A stretch of DNA of 64,000 bases, taken from Polynucleobacter sp. MWH-HuK1 (GTDB lineage Bacteria > Pseudomonadota > Gammaproteobacteria > Burkholderiales > Burkholderiaceae). The notes beneath the pieces were generated by a model, which worked only from the letters and a program-made list of their open reading frames with translations, was not told the origin of the DNA and did not search any database. Shown piece after piece: positions 30,166 to 39,252 of this stretch (position 1 is the first letter of the stretch; every line of letters starts with the position of its first letter). Made by a program: the position numbers and the translations under genes. The DNA is taken from assembly GCF_018881815.1 (NCBI RefSeq), contig NZ_JACVPP010000001.1:2055654-2119653 (forward strand), read 5' to 3'.

Positions 30166-30960
30166 ATGCGCCAATATCACGATCTCATGAAAGAAGTCCT
30201 CGCCAAGGGGGTCCAAAAGTCCGACAGAACCGGAACTGGCACAGTCTCCGTATTTGGACACCAAATGCGCTTTAATTTGGCAGATGGCTTTCCGATGGTG
30301 ACCACTAAAAAACTACATCTTAAATCCATTATTTATGAATTACTCTGGTTCCTCAAAGGAAGCACAAACAATAATTGGCTTAAGGAACGTGGCGTTTCTA
30401 TTTGGAATGAATGGGCGGCACCCGATGGTGACCTAGGCCCGATCTATGGTTATCAGTGGCGCTCATGGCCTGCGCCAAACGGTCAGCACATAGATCAAAT
30501 CTCCGAAGTGGTGGAGACCATCAAAAAGAATCCAGACTCACGTCGCATTATTGTTTCCGCATGGAACGTTGCTGATATTCCCCGCATGGCTTTGGCGCCC
30601 TGCCATGCCTTCTTTCAATTTTATGTAGCCGATGGCAAGCTGTCATGCCAACTCTACCAACGCAGTGCTGATATTTTCTTAGGTGTGCCATTCAATATTG
30701 CTAGCTATGCTTTACTCACTCATATGATGGCGCAACAATGCAACTTAGAAGTGGGTGACTTTATTTGGACGGGTGGCGATTGTCATCTATATAGCAACCA
30801 TTTAGAGCAGGTAGAGCTTCAGTTATCTAGAGATTTCTTTCCATTACCAAAACTCAATATTTTGCGCAAACCTGATTCGATATTTGATTACGAGTTTGAA
30901 GACTTTGAAATCGTAGGTTACGAATCTCATCCCCATATTAAGGCTCCTGTAGCTATTTAA
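30166..30960 (+). CDS. thyA: Thymidylate synthase
   Basis: 264-residue ThyA, the same length as the E. coli enzyme. It methylates dUMP with methylene-tetrahydrofolate. The nucleophile is Cys146 in [11 protein letters not shown]. The [16 protein letters not shown] motif is intact. folA follows 11 nt downstream and recycles the dihydrofolate that ThyA makes. Confidence 0.99.
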   Translation: MRQYHDLMKEVLAKGVQKSDRTGTGTVSVFGHQMRFNLADGFPMVTTKKLHLKSIIYELLWFLKGSTNNNWLKERGVSIWNEWAAPDGDLGPIYGYQWRSWPAPNGQHIDQISEVVETIKKNPDSRRIIVSAWNVADIPRMALAPCHAFFQFYVADGKLSCQLYQRSADIFLGVPFNIASYALLTHMMAQQCNLEVGDFIWTGGDCHLYSNHLEQVELQLSRDFFPLPKLNILRKPDSIFDYEFEDFEIVGYESHPHIKAPVAI

Positions 30961-30971
30961 GAATTAAGCAT

Positions 30972-31460
30972 ATGACTCAACCTGCCATCTCCATGATTGT
31001 TGCTCGCTCACGTAATCACGTGATTGGTCGCGATAATCAAATGCCCTGGAAGATCTCTGCTGATTTGCAATTCTTCAAACGTATCACGATGGGTCACCCG
31101 GTCATTATGGGTCGTAAGACCTGGGAATCGATTGGTCGCCCACTTCCTGGTCGTCGCAATATCGTGGTGAGCCGCAATGCAAACTACCCAATAATCGGTG
31201 GAGAACTAGTCGGATCGCTTGATGAGGCATTAAATAGCTTGGCTGAGTTTCCCCGAGTCTTTGTTATTGGTGGCGAACAACTCTTTACCCAAGCATTTGA
31301 TAAGGCCGATCGTCTTTACATCACTGAAATTGATTTAGATATTGCAGGTGGAGACACTTTCTTCGAAGTCCCTAATCCATCTTCATGGAAAGAGGTGGAG
31401 CGCACCCCCGGATCCGAAGGTGACATCACCTTTAGCTTCATTACCTTGGAGCGCAAATAA
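30972..31460 (+). CDS. folA: Dihydrofolate reductase
   Basis: 162-residue DHFR. The MPWKISADLQFFK stretch carries the active-site Asp31, and MGRKTWESIGRPLPGR binds NADPH. Chromosomal-type sequence next to thyA; nothing suggests a trimethoprim-resistance cassette. Confidence 0.98.
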   Translation: MTQPAISMIVARSRNHVIGRDNQMPWKISADLQFFKRITMGHPVIMGRKTWESIGRPLPGRRNIVVSRNANYPIIGGELVGSLDEALNSLAEFPRVFVIGGEQLFTQAFDKADRLYITEIDLDIAGGDTFFEVPNPSSWKEVERTPGSEGDITFSFITLERK

Positions 31461-31486
31461 AAAGGACCCTGCGGGGTCCTTTTTTC
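31458..31486. terminator. Terminator after folA
   Basis: GGACCC-TGCG-GGGTCC stem with flanking A-tract and T-tract (31464-31486). It separates folA from the convergent parvulin gene and may act in both directions. Confidence 0.88.
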
Positions 31487-31500
31487 TTCAGCATAAATTC

Positions 31501-32346
31501 TTATTGCTGAACAATAATCTTTGCATCTTTTGCGAGCTGACTTAAAAACTCAAACTGCTTTCTTTGCGTCATGCCAGCACGAATAGCTGGCTTTGCTTGC
31601 TCAAATGAAGGCGGCTTGCTCGACTTTTTATCTTCCAATTTGATCAAGTACCAACCTTGCTGCATCTGGATTGGCGCAGGCGAGACTTGTCCTTTGGAAA
31701 GCGTGATAAGTACAGATGCCAGCTGAGGGGCAACCTGACCAGGCTGAATCCAGCCCACTGCTCCACCTTGAACCTTGTTAGGAGCCAAGGAAACACTCTT
31801 AGCAACCTTATCAAATGACTCGCCCTTTTTGATACGCGCCAAAGCAGCCTGAGCATCAGCTTCAGTGGCCACGGCAATGTCACTGACTTTGTATTCCGAA
31901 ATCATCCCTTGAGAACCTAAGGATGCAATCTCTCGGTTGTATTCAGCCTGCAGGTCTGCATCTGTAATTGGGTTTTGAGCCATATAAGTAGATAATTCAA
32001 GATCAGCTAAATAATTTTGGCGAATCATCGCTAACTGTGTATTGGCCTTTTCTGAATTAGCCAAACCATCTTTTTCTGCCTGCTGAGAAAGCAGCAACAC
32101 TTCAACAAACTTCTCAATCACTGCGCTACGTAACTGAGGTGATTCTTTTTGACCCTGAGAAATAGCAGCCCTGATTCCTTGCTCAACCATGTCATTAGTA
32201 ATTAGGGCGCCATTAACAGAGGCTGCAACATTGATTGGTAAACCACTCTGCTGTGCAAACGAGCTACCAACAAAAGCACTAGCTAAGATGCCAGCAGCAA
32301 TAAAGCGCACCACCATTGGATTAAATGCAGAGGAAAAAGGTTTCAT
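31501..32346 (-). CDS. Periplasmic parvulin-type peptidyl-prolyl isomerase
   Basis: 281-residue exported isomerase that helps fold periplasmic or outer-membrane proteins. A signal peptide (hydrophobic 13-28, cleavage near SFAQQ) is followed by a SurA-like helical N-region (40-130). The parvulin domain is at about 140-240, with GGAVGWIQPG and GWYLIKLED motifs. It lacks the lipobox of PrsA and has only one parvulin domain, unlike SurA. Close relatives in Burkholderiales are annotated simply as peptidylprolyl isomerases. Confidence 0.9.
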   Translation of the reverse strand: MKPFSSAFNPMVVRFIAAGILASAFVGSSFAQQSGLPINVAASVNGALITNDMVEQGIRAAISQGQKESPQLRSAVIEKFVEVLLLSQQAEKDGLANSEKANTQLAMIRQNYLADLELSTYMAQNPITDADLQAEYNREIASLGSQGMISEYKVSDIAVATEADAQAALARIKKGESFDKVAKSVSLAPNKVQGGAVGWIQPGQVAPQLASVLITLSKGQVSPAPIQMQQGWYLIKLEDKKSSKPPSFEQAKPAIRAGMTQRKQFEFLSQLAKDAKIIVQQ

Positions 32347-32430
32347 AAGCGGGAGATCTTTCTAAAATTTAGCCTCAATACTACCAGCTGGCATGAGCTC
32401 AATCTCAATAAGCCACAGTAAAATAGCAAC

Positions 32431-33051
32431 ATGTGTGTTCAATACCTCACTACGGTCAATACAGATTGGGTAAAAACCCACTTTGACCTAGATTTGCCGG
32501 CGCCTCCTGCGCACGATGTGTTTCCAACTCACCCAGGACCGATCATCCTCAAAAGTCACAACACTGGACGCACTGCAGCTGGCATGGCTCGCTTTGGCCT
32601 ATTGCCATCTTGGGCCAGAGAGGAAACTTTTGGAAGAAAAACATATAACGCCAGGGCTGAGACTGTAGCTGAGAAACCATCGTATAAGAACGCATGGATA
32701 AAGCGGCATTACGCGTTAGCTTTAGCAGATGCTTTTTATGAGCCTTGCTATGAATCTGGCAAAGCAGTACGCACCACTATTAAACAAGCCAATCAAGAGC
32801 CGATGGCGATTGCTTCAATCTGGGACACCTGGACAGAACCAGAAACTGGAGAGCTTATCGTCTCATTCTCCATGCTCACTATTGAAGCAAGCAATCATCC
32901 AGTAATGAAACGCATGCATAAGCCCGAAGATGAAAAACGTACCGTGGTTCCACTGCGACCAGAATTTTTTAATGCGTGGCTCAATGCCACGCAAGAAGAG
33001 GCGCGAGCATTGCTTCAATTAGAATCAATTCCCGAGCTTATATTTGCTTAA
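32431..33051 (+). CDS. SRAP-family protein (HMCES/YedK-like)
   Basis: 206-residue protein of the SOS-response-associated peptidase family, whose members form a covalent link with abasic sites in single-stranded DNA. Cys2 follows the start Met. Asn73 (NARAET), Glu104 (FYEP) and His163 (RMHKPEDEK) match YedK Cys2, Asn75, Glu105 and His160, so the active site looks complete. The last motif has a PEDEK insertion compared with the usual HDRMP. It stands alone; no LexA box was seen upstream. Confidence 0.92.
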   Translation: MCVQYLTTVNTDWVKTHFDLDLPAPPAHDVFPTHPGPIILKSHNTGRTAAGMARFGLLPSWAREETFGRKTYNARAETVAEKPSYKNAWIKRHYALALADAFYEPCYESGKAVRTTIKQANQEPMAIASIWDTWTEPETGELIVSFSMLTIEASNHPVMKRMHKPEDEKRTVVPLRPEFFNAWLNATQEEARALLQLESIPELIFA

Positions 33052-33383
33052 AAAGTTAAAACGGGTTTGGTTGCCTGAAATGGATCAGCTGATTGCATCT
33101 CTAATGCCTCAGCCTCCTCTTCGCCCTTGGGCTGGTTATAGAGTTTTGCATCCAAAGCACGTTCTTTAGATAGGCTAAGATCTTCTACCCTTGGATCCAC
33201 TGGACCAAACGGGCCCTCCACCGGAGATAGTGCCTGACTATTGAACTCTTTAATTTGCTGAGGGGTATAGGGGGAGTTCGTTGTGGACCCAGGTGGCAGA
33301 GGGGGCGCTTGAGTACAGGCCGAAATACTCATCAAAAGCAGGCAAGGTACTAGCCTAAGGGCGCATGTATTCATAAAGCCCAT
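33048..33383 (-). CDS. Putative small lipoprotein
   Basis: 111-residue protein with a lipoprotein signal: hydrophobic stretch then LMSISAC with Cys23 as the lipidation site. The mature part is proline-rich at the start and otherwise polar (SPVEGPFGPVDPRVED). I do not recognise a family. An internal Met at residue 4 could be the start. It converges on the SRAP gene with a 4-nt overlap of stops and diverges from the outer-membrane gene. Confidence 0.75.
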   Translation of the reverse strand: MGFMNTCALRLVPCLLLMSISACTQAPPLPPGSTTNSPYTPQQIKEFNSQALSPVEGPFGPVDPRVEDLSLSKERALDAKLYNQPKGEEEAEALEMQSADPFQATKPVLTF

Positions 33384-33432
33384 TGTATGGTAACTGCATG
33401 CATCTTGTTTTTATATTAATTACAATGCTTCG

Positions 33433-34323
33433 ATGAATTTGCACCACAGCATCGCAAGCATCTTATTAATGCCTGCATACATTTGTTTGGCAATTGATTT
33501 GCAACCGAATGACATTGTTGCACCACTGCCAGGCAAAAACCATGCGATGATCAGTTACGTCAATGCAGAAGGTGGTACCTATTACAGAAATGGCTCAGCC
33601 GTTTCTAGCAGACCATTTGGTAGCCCTGATATTGGCATTCAAACAGCGATTGCTCGTCTAAGCACTAGCTACTCCATTACCAACTTACCTGCCATCTCCT
33701 ATCTTCAACTACCTTACGGCACTATGAAGCCAGCTGGATCGCTAGCATCATCTCCTGCGAGCACCGGCATTGGTGACCTCACTTTTGCAACGGCCATTTG
33801 GCCATATGCCGATAGAGAAAAAAGGAGATACTTTGGCGTAGCCGGCTACCTATCAGCGCCAACAGGCAGCTACAACAGTCAACAAGCTTTTAATTTAGGT
33901 GAGAACCGCTATCGGTCTGATATTCAGATGGGCTATCAGCAACCTATTACTGGGAATTTAGATGGCATGGTCGCTGTCGATACCATGTGGTTTGGAGGTA
34001 ATAGCCAATGTGCTGCAGCCTGCTTATCCGCAAGTAATATCTCCTTAAACCAGAAACCCTTAACCACCACTCAGTTAGGCCCAATTTACAAAATCAATCA
34101 AACTTATACGCTAGGTGCCGCTTACTTTTATGTAGCTGGTGGCGCAACGACGATTGGCAATACCTATCAAAATAATGTCATCAATACTCAACGTTTTTTA
34201 TTGAGCGCGTTAGCCTACTACCCTTTTGGAAGAATTAGTCTGCAATACGGACGTGATACAGAAATCAAAAATGGCTTTGTAGAAACACGGCGCCTTGCCA
34301 TTCGTTATACAACTGAGTTCTAA
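33433..34323 (+). CDS. Outer-membrane protein, MetA-pathway (Phenol_MetA_deg) type
   Basis: 296-residue protein that resembles the Phenol_MetA_deg family of small outer-membrane barrels, named from a phenol operon but found in many settings. Supporting features are alternating polar/hydrophobic strands, the LPYG and GIGDLTFATAIWPY segments, and a C-terminal RLAIRYTTEF ending in Phe as barrels do. The N-terminal hydrophobic segment is a weak signal peptide (about 1-22). Nothing nearby suggests aromatic degradation; a transport role is a guess. Confidence 0.75.
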   Translation: MNLHHSIASILLMPAYICLAIDLQPNDIVAPLPGKNHAMISYVNAEGGTYYRNGSAVSSRPFGSPDIGIQTAIARLSTSYSITNLPAISYLQLPYGTMKPAGSLASSPASTGIGDLTFATAIWPYADREKRRYFGVAGYLSAPTGSYNSQQAFNLGENRYRSDIQMGYQQPITGNLDGMVAVDTMWFGGNSQCAAACLSASNISLNQKPLTTTQLGPIYKINQTYTLGAAYFYVAGGATTIGNTYQNNVINTQRFLLSALAYYPFGRISLQYGRDTEIKNGFVETRRLAIRYTTEF

Positions 34324-34336
34324 GCTTGTAAATCGC

Positions 34337-34939
34337 TTAATTTCTGAGTCTTTGCAATAAGCTCTTTACCGTTGGTAAGCGACAAACAAGCAATGCCAAA
34401 AGAACTGCTCCGTAGATTGAGACAATATCTAAATCATTTTTACCAGCCTTATGCCACCAATAGTGGGCTATTGCAGTAAATGCAACGATGTAGACCAGCT
34501 TGTGCAATACAGACCAGCGCTTTCCTAGATGACGTACCGACCACTGATTTGATGTAATAGCTAAAGGAGTCAGTAGCACCAATGTCAGAAAACCCATCGT
34601 AATAAAAGGGCGCTTTACGACATCACCCCACATCGATTGAATATCTAAATTCTGATCCAACCAAAACCAGATGGAAAAGTGAATACAGGCATAAAAGAAA
34701 CAAAATAGGCCAAGCATTCGACGCAATTTAATCCAAACAGTCCAGCCCGTTATTAATCGCAAAGGTGTCATTGCTAACGTAGCACAAAAAAATACAAGCG
34801 CCCAGGTACCAGTTGAGCGCGTAATGAATTCAATGGGATTAGCGCCTAAATCGCCATCAACACCAAGCCAAACCAGGCGGACCAGCGGCACCAAGCAGAA
34901 AATGAAAATGGCTGGTTTTAATAACTTCATAAATAGCAC
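34337..34939 (-). CDS. msrQ: Heme b membrane subunit MsrQ
   Basis: 200-residue ferric-reductase-like membrane protein that passes electrons from the quinone pool or NADH to the periplasmic methionine sulfoxide reductase MsrP. About six hydrophobic helices. His87, His146 and His159 match the heme ligands His91, His151 and His164 of E. coli MsrQ in spacing. Its partner msrP is not adjacent but about 4.3 kb away at 39253-40215. Confidence 0.93.
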   Translation of the reverse strand: MLFMKLLKPAIFIFCLVPLVRLVWLGVDGDLGANPIEFITRSTGTWALVFFCATLAMTPLRLITGWTVWIKLRRMLGLFCFFYACIHFSIWFWLDQNLDIQSMWGDVVKRPFITMGFLTLVLLTPLAITSNQWSVRHLGKRWSVLHKLVYIVAFTAIAHYWWHKAGKNDLDIVSIYGAVLLALLVCRLPTVKSLLQRLRN

Positions 34940-35048
34940 TTTAAACCAAGCTAAGCTAAAGCAATGACAGTCGAAACAATGATGAACTATTTAGACCTAT
35001 CGATTTAGTCTGTAATTTGCTATCCTGAGGGTTCAATTAAGGATAAAT

Positions 35049-35264
35049 ATGACCGAAGAAAACCAAGCCCAGAACGATGAAGACTTTGAATATGGGTGTG
35101 AGTGTGCAATGACCTTGCTCAACGAGCCCACTGAGGATCGTCTAAATGACTTAATTGATGATCTCGATGAAGATGGCATGATCTCCACCGAAGTAGTCTA
35201 TGGCTTGTTAGCAACCATCCTCATGAGCATGAACGAGGAAGAACACGAAGGCGACGAGCACTAA
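35049..35264 (+). CDS. Small acidic protein, unknown
   Basis: 71-residue, very acidic protein (about 25 Asp/Glu, few basic residues). It contains a Cys pair in YGCECAM and a helical middle. The stop overlaps the end of the convergent PCD gene by four bases. GGATAA upstream could serve as a weak ribosome-binding site. I do not recognise a family; the strong charge bias and plausible start support a real gene. Confidence 0.65.
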   Translation: MTEENQAQNDEDFEYGCECAMTLLNEPTEDRLNDLIDDLDEDGMISTEVVYGLLATILMSMNEEEHEGDEH

Positions 35265-35587
35265 TTTTTAGAGCTTACTTGAGAGGCAAAAGTATCCATT
35301 GCTTTTGCCATCTGAATATCTAGTTTAGTTAAGGCGCCGGCAGAGTGGGTTGACAGTGATACAGATACTTTATTCCAGGAATTTGACCAATCGGGGTGAT
35401 GATCAATTTTCTCTGCGTACTCAGCACACAGAGTCATAAATTCAAACGCTTGATTAAAGTTTGTAAAGGTAAACTGACGCTCGATTACCTTACCACGCCC
35501 CTCTAGGGTCCAAAGGGGAATTTCCGTTTCTAGATTCAAGCCGTCAACTATCAATATAAACCCCCATTTTTTATCAATTAACAACAC
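35261..35587 (-). CDS. phhB: Pterin-4a-carbinolamine dehydratase
   Basis: 108-residue dehydratase that regenerates quinonoid dihydropterin from 4a-hydroxytetrahydrobiopterin. The active-site motif is DHHPDWSN with His63-His64-Pro65, and a third His at 81 follows. No aromatic amino-acid hydroxylase lies nearby, so its metabolic partner is outside the window or it works in folate/pterin salvage. It overlaps the end of rsuA by 14 nt. Confidence 0.92.
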   Translation of the reverse strand: MLLIDKKWGFILIVDGLNLETEIPLWTLEGRGKVIERQFTFTNFNQAFEFMTLCAEYAEKIDHHPDWSNSWNKVSVSLSTHSAGALTKLDIQMAKAMDTFASQVSSKN

Positions 35588-36308
35588 TTTGTGAAAGTTG
35601 TTTTAAGTCTTCTGGGTATAGCCAACGCCATTCCCCCTCTGCCAGATCAGAAGGCATCTGGTAGGCGCCGATTTCAGTGCGATGCAACTGGGAAACATGA
35701 TTACCAACTGCTGCCATCATGCGCTTTACCTGGTGATAGCGCCCCTCAACAATCGTCATTACTAAAACATGCTCAGAGATTTGTTTACATGCAGTCGCAA
35801 AACAAGGCTTTGGATCATCATCTAGAATAACCCCATTCAATAAGTGCTCGATTTGCTTCTGGGTGATGGGCTCGGGTGTTGTGATTTGATACACCTTTCC
35901 AATATTTTTCTTGGGAATAGTCATCTTGTGGATAAATTGACCGTCATCAGAGATTAACAGTAGGCCAGTAGTGTCATAGTCTAAGCGCCCTACGCACTGC
36001 AAGCCTCGTTCAACAAAAGGTGCTGGTAGCAAGCCATAAACACTGGGGTGATGCGTTGTTTTATGCGAGCATTCATAATTTGCCGGCTTATTAAATGCTA
36101 GGTAAGCTTTCTCGTGATATTCCCAATCCTTACCCTCTACATTGAGAATAAGATTCTCGGTAGAAATTCTTTCCTCTGGGTCTTCAGCCAATACGCCATT
36201 CACTCTCACGAGTTCGGCATGCACCAAATCACTACAGTAGCGACGAGTACCAAAACCTTGGCTAAAGAGAATTTTTTCGAGAGAAATAGGTTTTGTCATA
36301 TGCTGCAA
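35574..36308 (-). CDS. rsuA: 16S rRNA pseudouridine synthase RsuA
   Basis: 244-residue synthase of the RsuA/RluB/E/F group. An S4-like N-terminal domain (about 8-60) is followed by the catalytic GRLDYDTTGLL with Asp110 and the later GRYHQVKRMMAAVGN. E. coli RsuA modifies U516 of 16S rRNA; the S4 domain and length fit RsuA. A start at the fourth codon (36299) is equally possible. Confidence 0.92.
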   Translation of the reverse strand: MQHMTKPISLEKILFSQGFGTRRYCSDLVHAELVRVNGVLAEDPEERISTENLILNVEGKDWEYHEKAYLAFNKPANYECSHKTTHHPSVYGLLPAPFVERGLQCVGRLDYDTTGLLLISDDGQFIHKMTIPKKNIGKVYQITTPEPITQKQIEHLLNGVILDDDPKPCFATACKQISEHVLVMTIVEGRYHQVKRMMAAVGNHVSQLHRTEIGAYQMPSDLAEGEWRWLYPEDLKQLSQSVVN

Positions 36309-36401
36309 AGGATACTACAGGGCAGAGCTTTCTTGAGTCCGTCGTTCATTTTTTAATTCATTATCATTAGGCATTCACGCCATCACTTAAAGTAATTTCC
36401 C

Positions 36402-36935
36402 ATGTTATCTAGCCCAAAACCTCGCTCCTTATTACACACCCGCGAAATTACTTTCCAAGGATATGCAAGAGAGGATGGCTTATGGGATATTGAGGGACAT
36501 CTCAAGGATTTCAAAACCAATCCCTTTCAAACCAGCGCAAAAGTCTGGCAGCCTGGCGAGGCATTTCATGATATGTGGATACGCGTCACACTTGATAAAG
36601 AATTCGTGATCCAAGATATTGAAGCAGTGATGGATGGTCATCCACACGCAGAGTGCACAGCTGTCATTCCACCAATGGATTCACTCATTGGAGCTCAGAT
36701 AGGTAAAGGTTGGCGCAAGACGATAGATACTCATCTTGGTGGCATTAAGGGCTGCACTCATTTACGCGAACTCCTCACTAGCCTTGCCACTGCAGCCTAC
36801 CAATCCATCCCAGGAGCATTTTTTGACCCCACTGGAGAAAAGCCACCTCTCTACTTGGGTACCTGTAAATCCTGGGACTTTAATGGCCCAGTGGTAATGC
36901 GCGTCTTCCCTAAATTTTATCGCTGGAAGCCTTAG
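36402..36935 (+). CDS. DUF2889 family protein
   Basis: 177-residue protein matching the DUF2889 pattern: HTREITFQGYAREDGLWDIEG near the start, HDMWIRVTLD, then GCTHLRELL near residue 128. No biochemical role is established for the family. No signal peptide or membrane segment. It precedes a secreted protein gene by 17 nt, so the two may be co-transcribed. Confidence 0.88.
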   Translation: MLSSPKPRSLLHTREITFQGYAREDGLWDIEGHLKDFKTNPFQTSAKVWQPGEAFHDMWIRVTLDKEFVIQDIEAVMDGHPHAECTAVIPPMDSLIGAQIGKGWRKTIDTHLGGIKGCTHLRELLTSLATAAYQSIPGAFFDPTGEKPPLYLGTCKSWDFNGPVVMRVFPKFYRWKP

Positions 36936-36952
36936 GATTTAAGCAGACCCCC

Positions 36953-37747
36953 ATGAAATTTCTGCGCGTTCTGACTTTTTTATTGTTTTGCACTTCTGCT
37001 GTTTTAGTTTGTGCCGCCGAGCAAACGTCTACACCGATTCTGGGTCTCGTCAATACATCTCAAGAGAGATCGCAAGACCGCACCTTAGAGTTCTGGGGCT
37101 ACCATGAATACGACGGCTCGCAAAATTACTCTGACACCTTGAAGCTACGTTACTACAATCCGTTAAATATCGGCGATTGGTATGGTACACTAAGACTTGA
37201 CACTGCTTATACAGCTGCTTACGGCCCTCAACTACCAGAGCAATCACCTGGGAGTTATTCGGCGGACAACATCATGGTGACGATATGGGGTGGCAAAGCT
37301 GGTTGGCTTGGCAATATCGGCGCACGAGTACTGGCGCCGCTTGGCAACACTGGTCAATGGCTCGCAGGTCCTCAAGTAAGCACTTCATTCAAACCTGCTG
37401 GCAGTGGACAACAACTTTTGTCAGACATCTCTCCATTAGCGCGCTATATGATTGGTTTTAACGCAAAGGCGCCCTCTGGTATGAACCCGCCACCCTTGGC
37501 AAGCCGGCTTGAGCTATATCCAACAGTAGGTCTGAACTTGGGGCCTAGCACCCAAATTCGTTTTTGGGACGAAAACGGGGCCGTCTACAACGCAGCAGGT
37601 GGTGGCTGGTTTATACCGATTGATGCCATGTTTACTCAACGAATCAATAAAAATCTTTTATTTGCTATTGGTGGTGCAAAACAAGTAGTCCAAACCTACC
37701 AACTCTATAACTGGATGGCGTACGGAAAAATAGCACTTACTTTTTAA
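36953..37747 (+). CDS. Exported protein, probable outer-membrane barrel, unknown
   Basis: 264-residue protein with a signal peptide (hydrophobic 4-20, cleavage near CAAEQ). The rest has alternating strand-like segments, many Tyr/Trp/Gly, and a C-terminal YGKIALTF that ends in Phe, as expected for a beta-barrel. I do not recognise the family. It ends 9 nt from the convergent MBL gene. Confidence 0.75.
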   Translation: MKFLRVLTFLLFCTSAVLVCAAEQTSTPILGLVNTSQERSQDRTLEFWGYHEYDGSQNYSDTLKLRYYNPLNIGDWYGTLRLDTAYTAAYGPQLPEQSPGSYSADNIMVTIWGGKAGWLGNIGARVLAPLGNTGQWLAGPQVSTSFKPAGSGQQLLSDISPLARYMIGFNAKAPSGMNPPPLASRLELYPTVGLNLGPSTQIRFWDENGAVYNAAGGGWFIPIDAMFTQRINKNLLFAIGGAKQVVQTYQLYNWMAYGKIALTF

Positions 37748-37756
37748 GATGCCGAA

Positions 37757-38680
37757 TCAAGCAATATTCACTAATGTATCGCCTTCTAATCTTGCCGCGC
37801 CCGATTTAACCAAAGACTTGGGGAGCCACTGAGTAAATTCATCCATACTCATATTGAGTAGTTTTGCTGCACTGATCAGCGCTGGCGTATTAGCAATCCA
37901 ATCATTGACTTGTTGGATTTCGCGACTACGCCACTCTAGTAGACGATATTTGAGTAAGACTTTAGCGCCATGACGGGCGTTACGATCCGGGTCGGATGCT
38001 AAATAATCTAACCTTGATCGTGCCGTGGCCAGAGACTTGGGAATATCTGAGAACGGAGCACCATGACCCGGGATTACCAAATCGAGTGGCAAGGTTTCAA
38101 TCAGATCTAAAGTTTGCGCTACTTCCTCAAACCCAGCTTCACCCCAGAGTTCAGGAAAGATCACCCCGAAGCCCTCTTCCCATAGGGCATCAGCTGAAAT
38201 CAAAATCCGATGATCGGCTTGATACAGCATGATGGAATGGGGATCATGACCTGGCGCAGCCAATATCTTCCAAAGATATCTTCCCAATTGAATTTCCTCG
38301 CCAGGAACCAAAACATGATGGTGGGAAAACTGTGGGCACTCTTGCCCCAAATTGTCATAACTTAATAAAGTGCTATCCCAATTTTTAACTGCCACCTCTT
38401 CAGCCGCTGGAATATACACCTCGCAATGAAATGCTTCTGCCAAAGCTGCATTGCCACCGCAGTGATCTGAGTGAAGATGTGTATTCACCAACTTATTCAA
38501 TGTACTCAAGCCATATTTTTTAATCGCGCCACTCACCAAATCCAAAGTCATTTTTTGGTGGGTGCAATAACCTGAGTCGACCAAGGAGACATCATCCTGG
38601 CCATAGTGAAAAATATTATTTGCCGAGAGCCACCCTCTTTCAAAAACTTCAATGCCAGGTGGCAATAAATGCGCCGTCAT
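37757..38680 (-). CDS. MBL-fold metallohydrolase
   Basis: 307-residue metallo-beta-lactamase-fold enzyme. The metal motif HLHSDHCGGN gives His68, His70, Asp72 and His73, and a further His lies in APGHDPHSIM and VIPGHGAPF. A C-terminal helical domain (about 215-300) resembles the winged-helix tail of LACTB2-like enzymes. Substrate unknown. It is the last gene of a tight minus-strand run after msrP and the lipocalin (gaps of 2-3 nt). Confidence 0.88.
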   Translation of the reverse strand: MTAHLLPPGIEVFERGWLSANNIFHYGQDDVSLVDSGYCTHQKMTLDLVSGAIKKYGLSTLNKLVNTHLHSDHCGGNAALAEAFHCEVYIPAAEEVAVKNWDSTLLSYDNLGQECPQFSHHHVLVPGEEIQLGRYLWKILAAPGHDPHSIMLYQADHRILISADALWEEGFGVIFPELWGEAGFEEVAQTLDLIETLPLDLVIPGHGAPFSDIPKSLATARSRLDYLASDPDRNARHGAKVLLKYRLLEWRSREIQQVNDWIANTPALISAAKLLNMSMDEFTQWLPKSLVKSGAARLEGDTLVNIA

Positions 38681-38683
38681 AAT

Positions 38684-39250
38684 TTAATTCTTTAAAGGGG
38701 TAGCCTGAACCGTTAACTCTAGCTTACGGACATCAAACTGCTGATCCCGTATGCGCTGCAATGTTTCGTCATAGACTTTTTTATCCAATTGCGGTGTCCT
38801 CGACAGAATCCAAAGGTATTCACGGCGTGGATCACTGACTACTGCCACTTGATACTGGGGGTCTAGATCAATCACCCAATAATCGCCCCACACTAATGGA
38901 ATAAATGAAAGCCAGGCTGGAGCAAAACGTACCTCTAATTTAGGTGAGTCTTTTGTCCCGATTTGACGCGCAGTACCCTCTGCCTCAGAAATTTCACCTT
39001 CAGCAGTTTTGCAACTATTCAAGACCTTAAGAGTACCGTCACTCCTAGCTGAATAAACCGCTTTGGTGTTGCTCGCGCACTTTTTCTGAAACCAGTTTGG
39101 GTATTTAGCAATCTCATACCAAGTACCTAAATAGCGCGGCACATCCAGAGAGGGAATTGTCTTAACCGCTACATCAGACGTTTGACTATAAGCAGAGAAG
39201 CTGGCTAAGAATATATAAGCACCAAATAATGCCAGATAAATTTTGTTCAT
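38684..39250 (-). CDS. blc: Bacterial lipocalin (Blc-like)
   Basis: 188-residue lipocalin. Signal peptide 1-22 without a lipobox cysteine, so it appears soluble in the periplasm rather than an outer-membrane lipoprotein as in E. coli Blc. The GTWYEIAKYPNWFQKKC motif begins at residue 42, and YLWILSRTPQLD is the family C-terminal signature. Blc binds lysophospholipids and is stress-induced in E. coli. It is 2 nt downstream of msrP. Confidence 0.92.
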   Translation of the reverse strand: MNKIYLALFGAYIFLASFSAYSQTSDVAVKTIPSLDVPRYLGTWYEIAKYPNWFQKKCASNTKAVYSARSDGTLKVLNSCKTAEGEISEAEGTARQIGTKDSPKLEVRFAPAWLSFIPLVWGDYWVIDLDPQYQVAVVSDPRREYLWILSRTPQLDKKVYDETLQRIRDQQFDVRKLELTVQATPLKN

Positions 39251-39252
39251 TA

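Noticed and set aside
36352..36376. ATTCATTATCATTAG as a Fur box
   Set aside because: Only one half-site fits; the other arm does not form an inverted repeat.
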